From Bacillaceae bacterium Marseille-Q3522 (lineage in GTDB: Bacteria > Bacillota > Bacilli > Bacillales > Cytobacillaceae): a stretch of 64,000 bases of DNA. Every line of letters starts with the position of its first letter. The first letter of the stretch is position 1. The position numbers and the translations under genes were made by a program. This document shows positions 1-13,863 of the stretch, piece after piece. Location of the stretch: positions 43,904 to 107,903 of the forward strand of contig JAGKQJ010000001.1 of assembly GCA_017898095.1 (NCBI GenBank), read 5' to 3'. Under the pieces are notes generated by a model, which was given only the letters and a program-made list of their open reading frames with translations, was not told the DNA's origin and ran no database searches.

Positions 1-1
1 T

Positions 2-328
2 GCTGATGAGCTTGGGATTCACGAATCGACGGTCAGCAGGGCAGTTCGTGAAAAATATGCGCAAACACCATACGGAACTTTCGAATTAAAGTCGTTTTTT
101 TCCAGCACTATCAAAACTACTTCAAGTGAAGACGCATCATCACAGCAAGTAAAGAAGAAAATGGCGGAATTAATAGTAAAAGAAAATAAGAAAAAGCCGT
201 TATCGGATCAGCAAATTTCAGCAGCGTTAGAAAAAGCCGCGGGCATTGTTGTTTCAAGACGCACCGTTGCAAAATACCGCGAACAGCTGGGAATAGCTTC
301 ATCTTCAAAAAGAAGACGCTTTGATTAA
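2..328 (+). CDS. rpoN: RNA polymerase sigma-54 factor, C-terminal part (partial)
   Basis: This is the 3' end of a gene that begins before the window; 108 codons are open up to TAA at 326-328. The reading starts with a helix-turn-helix (ELGIHESTVSRAV). It ends with the diagnostic RpoN box, here SRRTVAKYRE, which contacts the -24 promoter element. Family knowledge: RpoN (SigL in Bacillus) directs RNA polymerase to -12/-24 promoters and needs an ATP-hydrolysing enhancer-binding protein. The position just upstream of the cggR operon is the usual one in Bacillaceae. No terminator is evident directly after it. Identification is firm; only the missing 5' part is unknown. Confidence 0.95.
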   Translation, partial: ADELGIHESTVSRAVREKYAQTPYGTFELKSFFSSTIKTTSSEDASSQQVKKKMAELIVKENKKKPLSDQQISAALEKAAGIVVSRRTVAKYREQLGIASSSKRRRFD

Positions 329-441
329 AATTTTTCTAAATTAATACATGCGGAAATATTCGGATCTGGATATTACGACAGCATTGGTAGCAAGCAGTAT
401 CTTCAGGTAACTTAAACATTAAAAAAGAAAGGGTTATCCAA

Positions 442-681
442 GTGGGTGTACTTATCTTATATACACGGAAACAATGCCCGTTATGTGACAAAGCAAAAAA
501 AATCATTCAGGAGCTTCAGACGGATTGGCCATTCGAGTTTAAAGAAATTGATATAGTGGAAAATGAACAAGACTTGGAGGCGTACGGATTAATGATTCCG
601 GTAGTGAAATGGAATGGGAAGCTCCTTCAATACGGACAAATTCAAAAAGATGTCATTTTGAAAGCCTTTTCACAAAAATAG
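442..681 (+). CDS. Glutaredoxin/thioredoxin-like small redox protein
   Basis: The protein has 79 residues and starts at GTG with GAAAGGG a few bases upstream. A CPLC redox motif lies at residues 12-15 just after the first beta strand, and Ile-Pro at 52-53 matches the cis-proline of the thioredoxin fold. The length is that of a minimal glutaredoxin-like domain (DUF836/glutaredoxin family). It probably catalyses thiol-disulfide exchange in the cytoplasm; the partner is unknown. It sits alone between rpoN and the CggR-controlled promoter and is not part of the glycolytic operon, because a sigma-A promoter follows its stop codon. Confidence 0.8.
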   Translation: MGVLILYTRKQCPLCDKAKKIIQELQTDWPFEFKEIDIVENEQDLEAYGLMIPVVKWNGKLLQYGQIQKDVILKAFSQK

Positions 682-694
682 GCGATTATATAAG

Positions 695-723
695 TTGAAT
701 TTTTCATTTGCCACTGATAAAAT
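695..723 (+). promoter_or_regulatory. Sigma-A promoter of the cggR-gapA operon
   Basis: TTGAAT (695-700) and TAAAAT (718-723) are separated by exactly 17 bp, a near-consensus sigma-A promoter. The expected start site is near 730, upstream of the CggR operator, so the repressor would act as a road-block, as known for Bacillus subtilis gapA. Confidence 0.75.
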
Positions 724-760
724 AAACTTGTAACAGGGTGGTGATTTTTTTTAGCCGTAG

Positions 761-797
761 TGGGACACTATAAGTCTACGCGGGACAAAAGATGACC
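761..797 (+). promoter_or_regulatory. CggR operator
   Basis: Two GGGAC half-sites (TGGGAC at 761-766, CGGGAC at 781-786) lie 20 bp apart; the first is followed after 6 bp by AGTC. This fits the known bipartite CggR operator of B. subtilis (CGGGAC-N6-TGTC-N4-CGGGAC). It lies between the promoter and cggR, so autoregulation by CggR with fructose-1,6-bisphosphate as inducer is expected. Confidence 0.8.
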
Positions 798-822
798 ATT
801 TTTGAGTAAAGGGGTAATTGAC

Positions 823-1845
823 GTGTTCTCAATAATGGAAATACAAAAAAAATTATTGCCTGATTTACTGCTTGTTATGCAAAAGCGTTACCACATCTTG
901 AAATATATTGGTTTGATGCAGCCGGTTGGAAGAAGAAGTCTTTCAGGCAGCCTTGGGCTTACGGAAAGAGTGTTAAGAAGTGAAGTCAGCTTCTTAAAAG
1001 AACAAAAACTGTTATCTGTTACTAGTGCCGGGATGTCTTTGACGAAGGACGGAAAAGAGCTTGTCGGACAACTGGAAAATGTCATGCGCGAAATAACCGG
1101 GATCAATGATTTGGAAGTTCAATTGAAAAACAGTTTAGGGATTGCAAAGGTCATCATTGTTTCCGGCGACAGCGATACTTTTCCATGGGTGAAAAGTGAG
1201 CTGGGCAGAGCATGTGCCGCCTGTATGAAAAAAAGGCTGAAAGGAAAAAATATCATTGCGGTTAACGGCGGTTCGACGATGGCTGCCGTGGCGGAAATGC
1301 TTCCGCAGGATTTATCCGAAAAGGATTTATTGTTTGTCGCGTCCCGGGGCGGTCTTGGCGAAGATGTAAAAAACCAGGCCAATACGATTTGTGCAACAAT
1401 GGCAGAACGTACACATGCAAAACACCGTTTATTTTTCATGCCGGATCAGGTCAGCGAGGCAATGTATGCCTCGATGGTCAAGGAACCAAGTATTCAGGAA
1501 ATTTTGCAGTTAATCACTTCTGCAGACATGGTAATACACGGGATTGGTGACGCCGTTACAATGGCAGAACGCCGTAAAACAAGTAAAGAGGATCTGGAAA
1601 AGATTGTTTCAGGACGGGCCGTTGGCGAAGCCTTTGGCTATTACTTTGATGAAGCGGGTAAAGTTGTCCATAAAGTACGCACAATCGGTTTACAGTTAGA
1701 AGAATTAGAGAAAATTGAACACGTTATTGCCGTTGCCGGCGGCTCTTCAAAGGCAAAAGCAATCCGTGCCTATTTAAAACAGGCTCCTGTCTCCACTGTA
1801 CTTATCACGGATGAAGGAGCAGCAAACGAGTTGGTTAACGGGTGA
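823..1845 (+). CDS. cggR: Central glycolytic genes regulator CggR
   Basis: SorC/DeoR-family repressor of the gapA operon. The start is placed at GTG 823 rather than TTG 802: AAAGGGG stands 8 bp before it, and the resulting 340 residues with 7 residues before QKKLLPDLLLVMQKR match the known B. subtilis CggR N-terminus. Residues about 30-75 form the winged helix-turn-helix; the rest is the sugar-phosphate-binding domain with the glycine-rich NGGSTMAAVAEM segment. It is the first gene of the operon and its own operator lies upstream. Binding of fructose-1,6-bisphosphate relieves repression in the family. A small hairpin covers its stop codon. Confidence 0.95.
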   Translation: MFSIMEIQKKLLPDLLLVMQKRYHILKYIGLMQPVGRRSLSGSLGLTERVLRSEVSFLKEQKLLSVTSAGMSLTKDGKELVGQLENVMREITGINDLEVQLKNSLGIAKVIIVSGDSDTFPWVKSELGRACAACMKKRLKGKNIIAVNGGSTMAAVAEMLPQDLSEKDLLFVASRGGLGEDVKNQANTICATMAERTHAKHRLFFMPDQVSEAMYASMVKEPSIQEILQLITSADMVIHGIGDAVTMAERRKTSKEDLEKIVSGRAVGEAFGYYFDEAGKVVHKVRTIGLQLEELEKIEHVIAVAGGSSKAKAIRAYLKQAPVSTVLITDEGAANELVNG

Positions 1846-1856
1846 TTTTTTCACCC
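1840..1856 (+). other. Hairpin over the cggR stop codon
   Basis: GGGTGA (1840-1845) pairs with TCACCC (1851-1856) around a five-T loop. It lies at the cggR-gapA junction, where B. subtilis cggR-gapA mRNA is cleaved to give a more stable gapA message. A role in 5'-end protection is an inference; the hairpin is seen directly. Confidence 0.5.
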
Positions 1857-1898
1857 TTCCAATAAATATCCTGTAATTTATTTAAGGAGGAAATAAAC

Positions 1899-2909
1899 AT
1901 GACAGTAAAAGTTGGTATTAACGGATTTGGCCGTATTGGACGTTTAGCATTCCGCCGTATTCAAGAAGTAGAAGGAATCGAAGTAGTTGCTATTAATGAT
2001 TTAACAGACGCAAAAATGTTAGCTCATTTATTAAAATACGACTCTGCTCAAGGACGTTTTCCTGGTGAAGTCGAAGTTGGAGACGGCTCCTTCACTGTAA
2101 ATAATAAAGAAGTAAAAGTATTTTCCATCCCTAACCCGGAAGAAATTCCTTGGGGAAAATTAGGCGTTGAAATTGTACTTGAATGTACAGGCTTCTTTAC
2201 AAAACAAGAAAAAGCAGAATTGCACTTAAAAGGCGGTGCGAAAAAAGTTGTTATTTCTGCACCTGCAAGTGGAAATATGAAAACAATCGTTTATAATGTA
2301 AACCATGAAACGCTGGATGGTTCTGAAACAGTTATTTCCGGAGCTTCTTGTACAACAAACTGCTTAGCACCAATGGCAAAAGTATTAGAAGAAAAATTCG
2401 GTATCGTTTCCGGTTTAATGACAACAATTCATGCTTACACAGGCGACCAAAACACATTGGATGCACCGCACCGTAAAGGTGACTTGCGCCGTGCCCGTTC
2501 TGCAGCAGTAAGTGTTATTCCTAACTCCACCGGTGCAGCAAAAGCAATCGGAGAAGTGCTTCCAAACTTAAAAGGTAAATTAGACGGAGCTGCACAACGT
2601 GTACCGGTACCAGTCGGTTCCTTAACAGAACTTGTTACAGTTCTGAAGAAAAAAGTAACCATTGAAGAAGTAAATGCAGCGATGAAAGAAGCTTCTGATC
2701 CGGATACTTTCGGTTATACTGCCGACCCGATTGTTTCAGCTGATATTGTTGGCATGACCTACGGATCATTATATGATGAAACACAAACGAAGGTTCTGAC
2801 TGTCGGCGATCAACAATTGGTTAAAACAGTTGCTTGGTACGATAATGAAATGTCATATACTTCCCAACTGATCCGTACGCTTGAATATTTCGCGAAATTG
2901 GCTAAATAA
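1899..2909 (+). CDS. gapA: Glyceraldehyde-3-phosphate dehydrogenase, NAD-dependent, glycolytic
   Basis: 336 residues; oxidises glyceraldehyde-3-phosphate to 1,3-bisphosphoglycerate with NAD in the cytoplasm. The Rossmann motif [10 protein letters not shown] lies at residues 6-15, Asp34 in INDL favours NAD over NADP, the catalytic Cys151 is in ASCTTNC, and the partner His178 is in TIHAYTGD. An AAGGAGG sequence precedes ATG 1899. It is the second gene of the CggR operon. CggR-linked GapA is the glycolytic enzyme, as opposed to the gluconeogenic GapB type. A perfect 11-bp hairpin follows the gene and probably reduces read-through into pgk. Confidence 0.97.
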   Translation: MTVKVGINGFGRIGRLAFRRIQEVEGIEVVAINDLTDAKMLAHLLKYDSAQGRFPGEVEVGDGSFTVNNKEVKVFSIPNPEEIPWGKLGVEIVLECTGFFTKQEKAELHLKGGAKKVVISAPASGNMKTIVYNVNHETLDGSETVISGASCTTNCLAPMAKVLEEKFGIVSGLMTTIHAYTGDQNTLDAPHRKGDLRRARSAAVSVIPNSTGAAKAIGEVLPNLKGKLDGAAQRVPVPVGSLTELVTVLKKKVTIEEVNAAMKEASDPDTFGYTADPIVSADIVGMTYGSLYDETQTKVLTVGDQQLVKTVAWYDNEMSYTSQLIRTLEYFAKLAK

Positions 2910-2940
2910 GCAACCGAAGATAAGCAAAATGGAAATGAAT

Positions 2941-2970
2941 AGAGCGGAAACGGCTGTTTCCGCTCTTTCT
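2941..2970 (+). terminator. Partial terminator between gapA and pgk
   Basis: A perfect 11-bp stem (2941-2951 with 2956-2966, loop GGCT) is followed by TTCT only. The short U-run suggests partial termination or 3'-end protection. This fits the excess of gapA over downstream glycolytic messages known in Bacillus. Confidence 0.65.
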
Positions 2971-3016
2971 GGGTGAAGAACCAGGTTTCAATCCTATAAA
3001 AACGGAGGCTGTTTTC

Positions 3017-6510
<3,494 letters not shown>

Positions 6511-6553
6511 AGTAAGCAAAGCCTGTAAGTTGATGGCTGCAACTTGAAAATAG

Positions 6554-7867
<1,314 letters not shown>

Positions 7868-7894
7868 TTTTCCCGGCCAATAAATTTGATAGAC

Positions 7895-7926
7895 AAAACC
7901 TCCTATTCGGTTATAGGAGGTTTTTT
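7895..7926 (+). terminator. Rho-independent terminator of the glycolytic operon
   Basis: AAAACCTCCTAT (7895-7906) pairs perfectly with ATAGGAGGTTTT (7913-7924) around TCGGTT, with a run of six T. It marks the end of cggR-eno. Confidence 0.92.
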
Positions 7927-7987
7927 GTGTATCAAAAAAGGACGATAGTCTTTTTTTAAGAAAAAATATAAAAAGCTCCGGCTTATC

Positions 7988-7996
7988 TGGTAAAAT
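7988..7996 (+). promoter_or_regulatory. Possible extended -10 promoter of yfhO
   Basis: TGGTAAAAT fits an extended -10 element 40 bp before the yfhO start codon and just after the eno terminator, where a new promoter is required. No good -35 hexamer is seen at 17 bp, so the call is tentative. Confidence 0.35.
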
Positions 7997-8035
7997 AAAG
8001 GTACTGTTATTTAATAGATAGGTTGGAGGTAAACA

Positions 8036-10678
8036 ATGTACAAGTTTTTTTCCCGGTTCGGCAGGTACATCATTGCTTTTTTCATACCATTTATGTTACT
8101 GGGCGGGGTTTTTGTCTTATGGGGTGTATATCCATTTGGGGACCGTTCCATTTTAATGTCCGATCAATTTACGCAATACATTCCCTTTTATCATCATTTT
8201 TATGATGTGTTAAGGGGAAACGGGAGCCTTTTTTATACGTGGGAAGCAGGAATGGGAATGAACTTTTGGGGAACATTTGCTTATTATTTGGCCAGTCCTG
8301 TCTCTCTTATCGTCATTTTCTTTGACCGCCACCTTCTCCCTGAGGCATTCGTCCTTATGACGTTGATTAAAGCAGGCTTGGCGGGATTATTCATGCATAT
8401 TTATCTAGCAAAGCTTTTTCAAACGGAAAAGATCACAACATGGATCTTTTCAACTAGCTATGCTTTGATATCATTTTCAATCGGATATTTTTTTAATATC
8501 ATGTGGCTTGATAGTGTTTATATGCTGCCGCTCGTCCTGTTGGGCGTTGAATACTTATTTCGGAAAAAATCTCTTTTATTCATCATCAGCTTAGCAATCC
8601 TATTTATTGCCAATTTTTATACGGCTTACATGGTTGGAATCTTTACATTTCTTTATTTTATTTTACGAAGCTTTTTAATAGAGAAGGTAACAGTGAAGAA
8701 ATTTTTTCAGCATTTTTCTTCATTTGCCGTCTGCACGATTGCTGCGGCAGGTATTTCGGCATTTATAACGATCCCGACATATCTCCTTTTAAGGGGTAAT
8801 GATCATCCGACACAATGGGCCGGAGCATTAAATCCTGCTTTTGGTTTTTTTGAATTTTTTGCAAAGCTGTATAACGGCAGTATCGAGCTGTTAGTGATGC
8901 CAAATGTTTTTAGCGGACTCTTGCCGCTATTGTTGGCACCGTTATTTTTTCTCCATACAAAAATAACAGCAAAAGAGAAAATCCTTACTTTTTTTCTCGT
9001 GTGCGGATTATTTTTAAGCTTGCAAATAGACGGATTAAATTATATTTGGCATGCATTTGAAAAACCATCCGGTTATTTGCAGCGTTTTGTTTTTGTTTTT
9101 TCATTTGTATTGATCTATCTTGCTTTTCGCGCTTATCTTGTCTTTGAAAAAAAATATCTGCCGGCTTTAATAAAGATTTATTTATGTAATGTCGGTATTC
9201 TGATTCTCTTAACAAAGCTGGAGCCGGAATTAATGCCGCTTGAGAAAGCACTTTTCAATATTATTTTGTTAACGATGTTCAGCTTTGTACTCTATTTGAA
9301 GGTAACAGTAAAAAAGCATCAGTCTCTGATTGCGGGCTTCTTGCTTTTCTTAGTTGCTTTAGATATGGCGAGCAATGCATACAGCCATGTGCAAACATTA
9401 AACAGCTATCTTGGTTATAGTTTTACAAGAGGTCAGTATAATATGCAAAAGCCGGCTTTTGTGCAAATAATTGATGAACTAAACAGTAAAGACAAGGATT
9501 TTTACCGCATAAGCCCTGTCATGAGTTTATCTGAAGATGAGTCGTTGCAATACCGCCACTATACAGGCGATATCCCATTGGATGTAAATAATTCGCTGCG
9601 TTATAAGTTTAAAGGGATGTCTAATTTTAATACGTTATCGAACGGCACGCTGCACCAGTTCATGTACGATTTAGGCTACAGCTCAACGCTCGGCTCCCGC
9701 TCGCTGACACAAAATAACGGAATTATTTCGACGGACAGTTTATTTGGCTTTAAGTATTTGCTTAGCGATAAACCTGTCGATAAGTTTGGTTTTGAGCAAG
9801 TGGAATGTAGAGACGATGTTTGTTTATATCAAAACGATAACGCCCTGCCGATCGGCTTTATGATGGATGAAAGGCAGACAGTTTTTCAGACTGAACTTGA
9901 CAATCCTTTTGAAAAGCAAAATCAATTGTTAGGGCAAGAGATTTTTGCACCTGTCAACATCCGTTCGATTCAATATCATAATTTGCAAGTGGAACAATCA
10001 GGGGATATTCAGCATGTGAAAAAAATCAACCCGGATCAAGAAGGCTCGATGGAAATGACAATAGACTTGCAAGGGAAGAAGCAATTATACACGTTGCTGT
10101 CTGCCGGGAAAGGCTTTTTTGGTTATAATGAAACATCCGTATTTGTAAACGGGGAATCATTAGGGCTTTACCCGACCTTTCATAATGACCGGGTACTGGA
10201 TTTAGGTGCCTTTGAAAATGAAACAGTAACGATCAAGATCGACTTTTCCGTCGCGGAAACGCAATTGACGCAGCAGTTATTTTACGCGCTTGATATTCCG
10301 GGCTTTGAACAGCGCATTTCCGAGATAAAAACAAAGTCTTTGCAAGTCACGAAGTGGACGGATACTTCTGTTGCAGGAAATATTACTGTACAAGAACCGG
10401 ATACATTATTCTTGTCTATCCCCTATGACAGTGGCTGGAAAGCAAAGCTGGACGGCGCCACTGTCCCTGTGAAAAAAGTAGGCGGGTTTATCGGAGTGGA
10501 TGTTGATGAGGGTTCCCATGATGTGCAATTATTTTATGAAGTACCGGGACTTATGGTTGGGGGAATGGCCACAATCGCGAGTATTGCCGGTGTTGCAGCG
10601 GTAGCGATATTTTTAAGAAGAAAAGAAGTACAACATCGTCAAACACCAACAGTCCATGAAAAACATTATTCGGCGTAA
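8036..10678 (+). CDS. yfhO: YfhO-family GT-C membrane glycosyltransferase (intact copy)
   Basis: 880 residues. The N-terminal half is polytopic (about 12 membrane helices up to residue ~445), the C-terminal half is an extracytoplasmic domain, and one final helix (about 835-860) precedes a basic tail. The first outer loop holds the conserved SDQFTQYIPFYHHFYD and WEAGMGMNFWGTF motifs; an Asp in this loop is the likely catalytic base, as in GT-C enzymes. Family knowledge: B. subtilis YfhO transfers a sugar from an undecaprenyl-phosphate donor to lipoteichoic acid, working with CsbB and GtcA. Both partners are encoded just downstream, which supports that role. GGAGG precedes ATG 8036. The glycosylated polymer and sugar are inferred. 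Confidence 0.85.
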   Translation: MYKFFSRFGRYIIAFFIPFMLLGGVFVLWGVYPFGDRSILMSDQFTQYIPFYHHFYDVLRGNGSLFYTWEAGMGMNFWGTFAYYLASPVSLIVIFFDRHLLPEAFVLMTLIKAGLAGLFMHIYLAKLFQTEKITTWIFSTSYALISFSIGYFFNIMWLDSVYMLPLVLLGVEYLFRKKSLLFIISLAILFIANFYTAYMVGIFTFLYFILRSFLIEKVTVKKFFQHFSSFAVCTIAAAGISAFITIPTYLLLRGNDHPTQWAGALNPAFGFFEFFAKLYNGSIELLVMPNVFSGLLPLLLAPLFFLHTKITAKEKILTFFLVCGLFLSLQIDGLNYIWHAFEKPSGYLQRFVFVFSFVLIYLAFRAYLVFEKKYLPALIKIYLCNVGILILLTKLEPELMPLEKALFNIILLTMFSFVLYLKVTVKKHQSLIAGFLLFLVALDMASNAYSHVQTLNSYLGYSFTRGQYNMQKPAFVQIIDELNSKDKDFYRISPVMSLSEDESLQYRHYTGDIPLDVNNSLRYKFKGMSNFNTLSNGTLHQFMYDLGYSSTLGSRSLTQNNGIISTDSLFGFKYLLSDKPVDKFGFEQVECRDDVCLYQNDNALPIGFMMDERQTVFQTELDNPFEKQNQLLGQEIFAPVNIRSIQYHNLQVEQSGDIQHVKKINPDQEGSMEMTIDLQGKKQLYTLLSAGKGFFGYNETSVFVNGESLGLYPTFHNDRVLDLGAFENETVTIKIDFSVAETQLTQQLFYALDIPGFEQRISEIKTKSLQVTKWTDTSVAGNITVQEPDTLFLSIPYDSGWKAKLDGATVPVKKVGGFIGVDVDEGSHDVQLFYEVPGLMVGGMATIASIAGVAAVAIFLRRKEVQHRQTPTVHEKHYSA

Positions 10679-10834
10679 AAATCCGCTGATCATGGAAACG
10701 ATTATCGGCTCTTTGAATCTAAGGGAACTCTTGCCGGAAGCCGTATTGTGGAGGAAAGAACGATTAAGAATTATTCCCTGATTTAAAAAGTTGATATTGA
10801 TAGAAACGCAATGTGAATTCACAAAATTATATTG

Positions 10835-10867
10835 AAAAAAGGGTATCAGGAGTAACTTCTGATACCC
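10835..10867 (-). terminator. Minus-strand rho-independent terminator
   Basis: 10841-10852 and 10856-10867 form a 12-bp stem (one G-T pair) with loop TAA. Read on the minus strand it is followed by six T (10835-10840). It sits 11 bp after the stop of the minus-strand GyrI-like remnant, so it is that gene's terminator. Confidence 0.75.
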
Positions 10868-10878
10868 GATTTACAATT

Positions 10879-11185
10879 CTATTTTACCGGAATCCAGATT
10901 TCAGAATATAAATCAGGATTGGCCGGATTGTCATCTGAATAGACTTCTTTAGACTTCTAATTCCGCTGTTCCCATATATTCGAAACCGCTGGAGGGGAAC
11001 CATTCTGAAAATATTTGTTTCCATGCTTTTTGCATCGCATCCGGCATCGGTCCATGGACAGGGAAAATAGCCCATTTTGACGCGGGAATTTCCAATTTTA
11101 AAAAACCTTCCGGTATATTGCCTTCAAATTCAGTTGCTATCCAATAATCCATTAGTTGTTTTACGAATGAAATACTGGGAGAGTT
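10879..11185 (-). pseudogene. GyrI-like/AraC effector-binding domain protein, degenerate remnant
   Basis: On the minus strand the peptide beginning MDYWIATEFEG (from 11152) reads through PASKWAIFPVHGPMP to EYMGTAELEV and then stops. In the next frame the reading resumes as SDDNPANPDLYSEIWIPVK and ends at 10879. Together these resemble the C-terminal part of GyrI-like (AraC effector-binding) domains, with the typical ending SEIWIPV. The shift is explained by a 10-bp tandem duplication at 10940-10959. The N-terminal half and any DNA-binding domain are missing. This gene is antisense to, and sits between, the two yfhO copies. Confidence 0.65.
10940..10959. repeat. 10-bp tandem duplication causing a frameshift
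   Basis: TAGACTTCTT and TAGACTTCTA lie head to tail. Removing one unit restores the GyrI-like reading frame on the minus strand (EVYSDDNPANP). Confidence 0.7.
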
Positions 11186-11278
11186 GGATAATAGGATTTA
11201 ACTGGACATTTTCATAGAATTAGTAGATACTAAAATGGAAAAAACATGTCGATTGGAACATCTTTGGAGGAAATACGG

Positions 11279-13863
11279 ATGAAACGGTTTTTAAGTGCAT
11301 TTTCTTATTTTCCCGCTTTTCTAGTCCCTTTTTTCTTAATGGGGTTGGTTTTGATCATGCTGAAAGTATATCCATTTGGGAGTCATTCTATTTTAATGGC
11401 AGATCAATATACCCAATACATACAATTTTATAATCATTTTTACGATACGATGAAGGGAAACGGCAGTCTTTTCTATTCATGGGAAGCAGGTATGGGGTTG
11501 AATTTCTGGGGAACATTTACGTATTATCTTTCCAGCCCGATTTCTGCTTTTGTGCTCCTCTTTGACCGTTCCAATTTGCCTGAAGCATTTATATTCATGA
11601 CTTTAACAAAAATTGGATTGTCCGGTTTGACAATGAATTTATATTTGCGCAATATCTGTCGTTCCGGAAAATGGATCACACTTATTTTTTCGACCGCATA
11701 TGCACTGATGTCATTTTCTGTTGCCTACTTCTTTAACATTATGTGGCTAGACAGCGTTTATCTACTGCCGCTAGTGCTGTTAGGAATCGAAAGACTGTAT
11801 CATAAAAAATACAGCCTGTTTATAAGCAGCCTGGTACTCCTGTTTGTCTCCAATTTTTATATGGCTTATATCGTCGGGATCTTTGCTTTTTTGTACTTCG
11901 TCCTTCGCAGCATTATCAATCAGTATCCAATAAAAAATTTCCTTGCCTTTATGGGAAGTACGTTTATTGCGGTAGGTATTTCTGCGTTTACGATCCTGCC
12001 GACCTATTTACAATTAAGAACAAGTCAATACCATGTGATTGATTGGAATAACATTTTTAAAATTCAAGCAGACTTTATTGATGTAATTGCAAAGTTTTAT
12101 CATAGTGGGATAAAACTTTTGGAGCGGCCAAATGTATATAGCGGCTTAATTGTACTGCTGTTATTTCCGTTATTTTTTCTCAGCAGGAAAATAAATGCGA
12201 AAGAAAAAGTGCTCTTTCTTCTCGCTGCTATTTTTGTTGTTTTTAAGTTTTGAAATCGAAGGATTGAATTTGATATGGCATGCGTTTCAAATACCAACCG
12301 GATATTTGCAGCGTTTTGCCTTCCTCGTTTCATTTGTGATGATTTATCTTGCCGTGAGAGTGTTTATGATATTTGATAAACAACTAATACCGGCATTATT
12401 TAAAGTTACGGTCGCAAATGTGTTCCTGGTTATGCTGTTGACAGAGCTTGCCCCGGAGCAGATGAGTATACATAAAGCACTGTTTAATATTTTGTTGCTG
12501 GTTGCATTTAGTTTGTGTCTGTATGCAAGAACGGTGATGTTTCCATATCGGAAACTATTTACGTTTCTGCTGCTGTTTTTGAGTGTGGCAGATGTCGGCT
12601 CCAACGCCTACAATCATATAAAAACGTTAAACAGTTATCCCGGCTACAGCTATCCAAGAAATATATATAACAGTGCGCCGCCGGAATTTGAAATGTTGGT
12701 CAGAGAGGTGGCGGAAGAGGATCAAAGTTTTTATCGTCTAAACACGAAAATCCGTTTGACAGCGAACGACTCTCTCCGCTATCACTATAAAGGAATGACA
12801 AATTTCAATTCAATGGGCAACGGGATCTTGCATGATTTCATGTATCATTTGGGATACAGCACAACAATGGGAGCACGTTCCTTAACGCAAAACGACGGTG
12901 TCCTGGCATCGGATGCTCTGCTTGGCTTTAAATATGTTCTTACCGATCAGCCGGTCAATAAGCACGGGTATGTAAAAACTGGCTGTGAAAACGGGATTTG
13001 TCTTTACGAATAATCATGCTTTGCCATTGGGTTACATGATTGAAGAAAGCCAAGTTGATTTACAAAATCAGGAGGCTAATCTGTTTACGAATCAAAATAT
13101 TTTTATAGGTGGAAGCAAAGATTATTTTTCCAGAGCCATTCCAAGTGAAGTAAAATATAATAACCTGTCTGTCCGGGAAGAAGGGGAAAGACTGCATGTG
13201 AAAAAGGATGATCCGAACCAAGAAGGTTCAATTGAATGGACATTTGATGTTCAGGGCGAAAAACAATTCTATACGTTATTATCTGCCGGGAAAGGATTTC
13301 CTGGTTATGGGGAAACGACGGTTTTTGTTAATGGCAGGTCACTCGGCGTATATCCGACCTTCCATAATGAAGGAATCCTGGATTTAGGAGCATTTGCAAA
13401 TGAAACAGTCACAGTTAAAGTTGTTTTTTCTGTCCCGGAAACAGATTTAGCGCTACAGTTATTTTGTGCGTTGGATATGCCTTCCTTTGCCGGGCAAATA
13501 GGGGAAATCAGGGAACAATCTTTACAAGTTACCAGCTATTCAGATACAGTGGTAGAAGGAAACATTACTGCAGAGAAAGCAAATCCGCTTTTTCTCTCGA
13601 TCCCATATGACAGAGGCTGGCAGGCAACGGTAGACGGGGAACCTGTTCAGGTTGTCCGCCTCGGGGGCTTTATTGGCATCCATCTCGGGGAAGGAACACA
13701 TCACATCAGGCTTAACTACATACCGCCGGGGTTTACGGCAGGCAGCATGATCTCCATCTGCACACTTTTAGGGATACTTGTGTTTCTTTTAGTAAAAAAA
13801 AGACCTATGAGAATGTGGAAGCAATTATCACATGATAAGCAGGGAAAGAAGGATTCATTATGA
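11279..13863 (+). pseudogene. Second YfhO-family GT-C protein, broken by two frameshifts
   Basis: The gene is a paralogue of the upstream yfhO, collinear over its whole length (for example ADQYTQYIQFYNHFYD, WEAGMGLNFWGTF, FVNGRSLGVYPTFHNEG). The start is ATG 11279 after TTGGAGG. The frame is lost at 12245-12246: one extra A gives a stop at 12253, and dropping it restores a residue-for-residue match to the paralogue (VVF then SFEIEGLN). It is lost again near 13008-13011, just after CLY, where one base is extra or two are missing; the frame then resumes at NNHALPLGYM. The repaired product would have about 860 residues against 880 for the intact copy. It overlaps the next gene by 4 bp, so the cassette was once translationally coupled. 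Sequencing error is the main alternative to true decay. Confidence 0.8.

Noticed and set aside
11246..11278. Upstream ATG giving the second YfhO an 11-residue longer N-terminus
   Set aside because: TTGGAGG lies between this ATG and ATG 11279, and the paralogue starts at the position of the latter.
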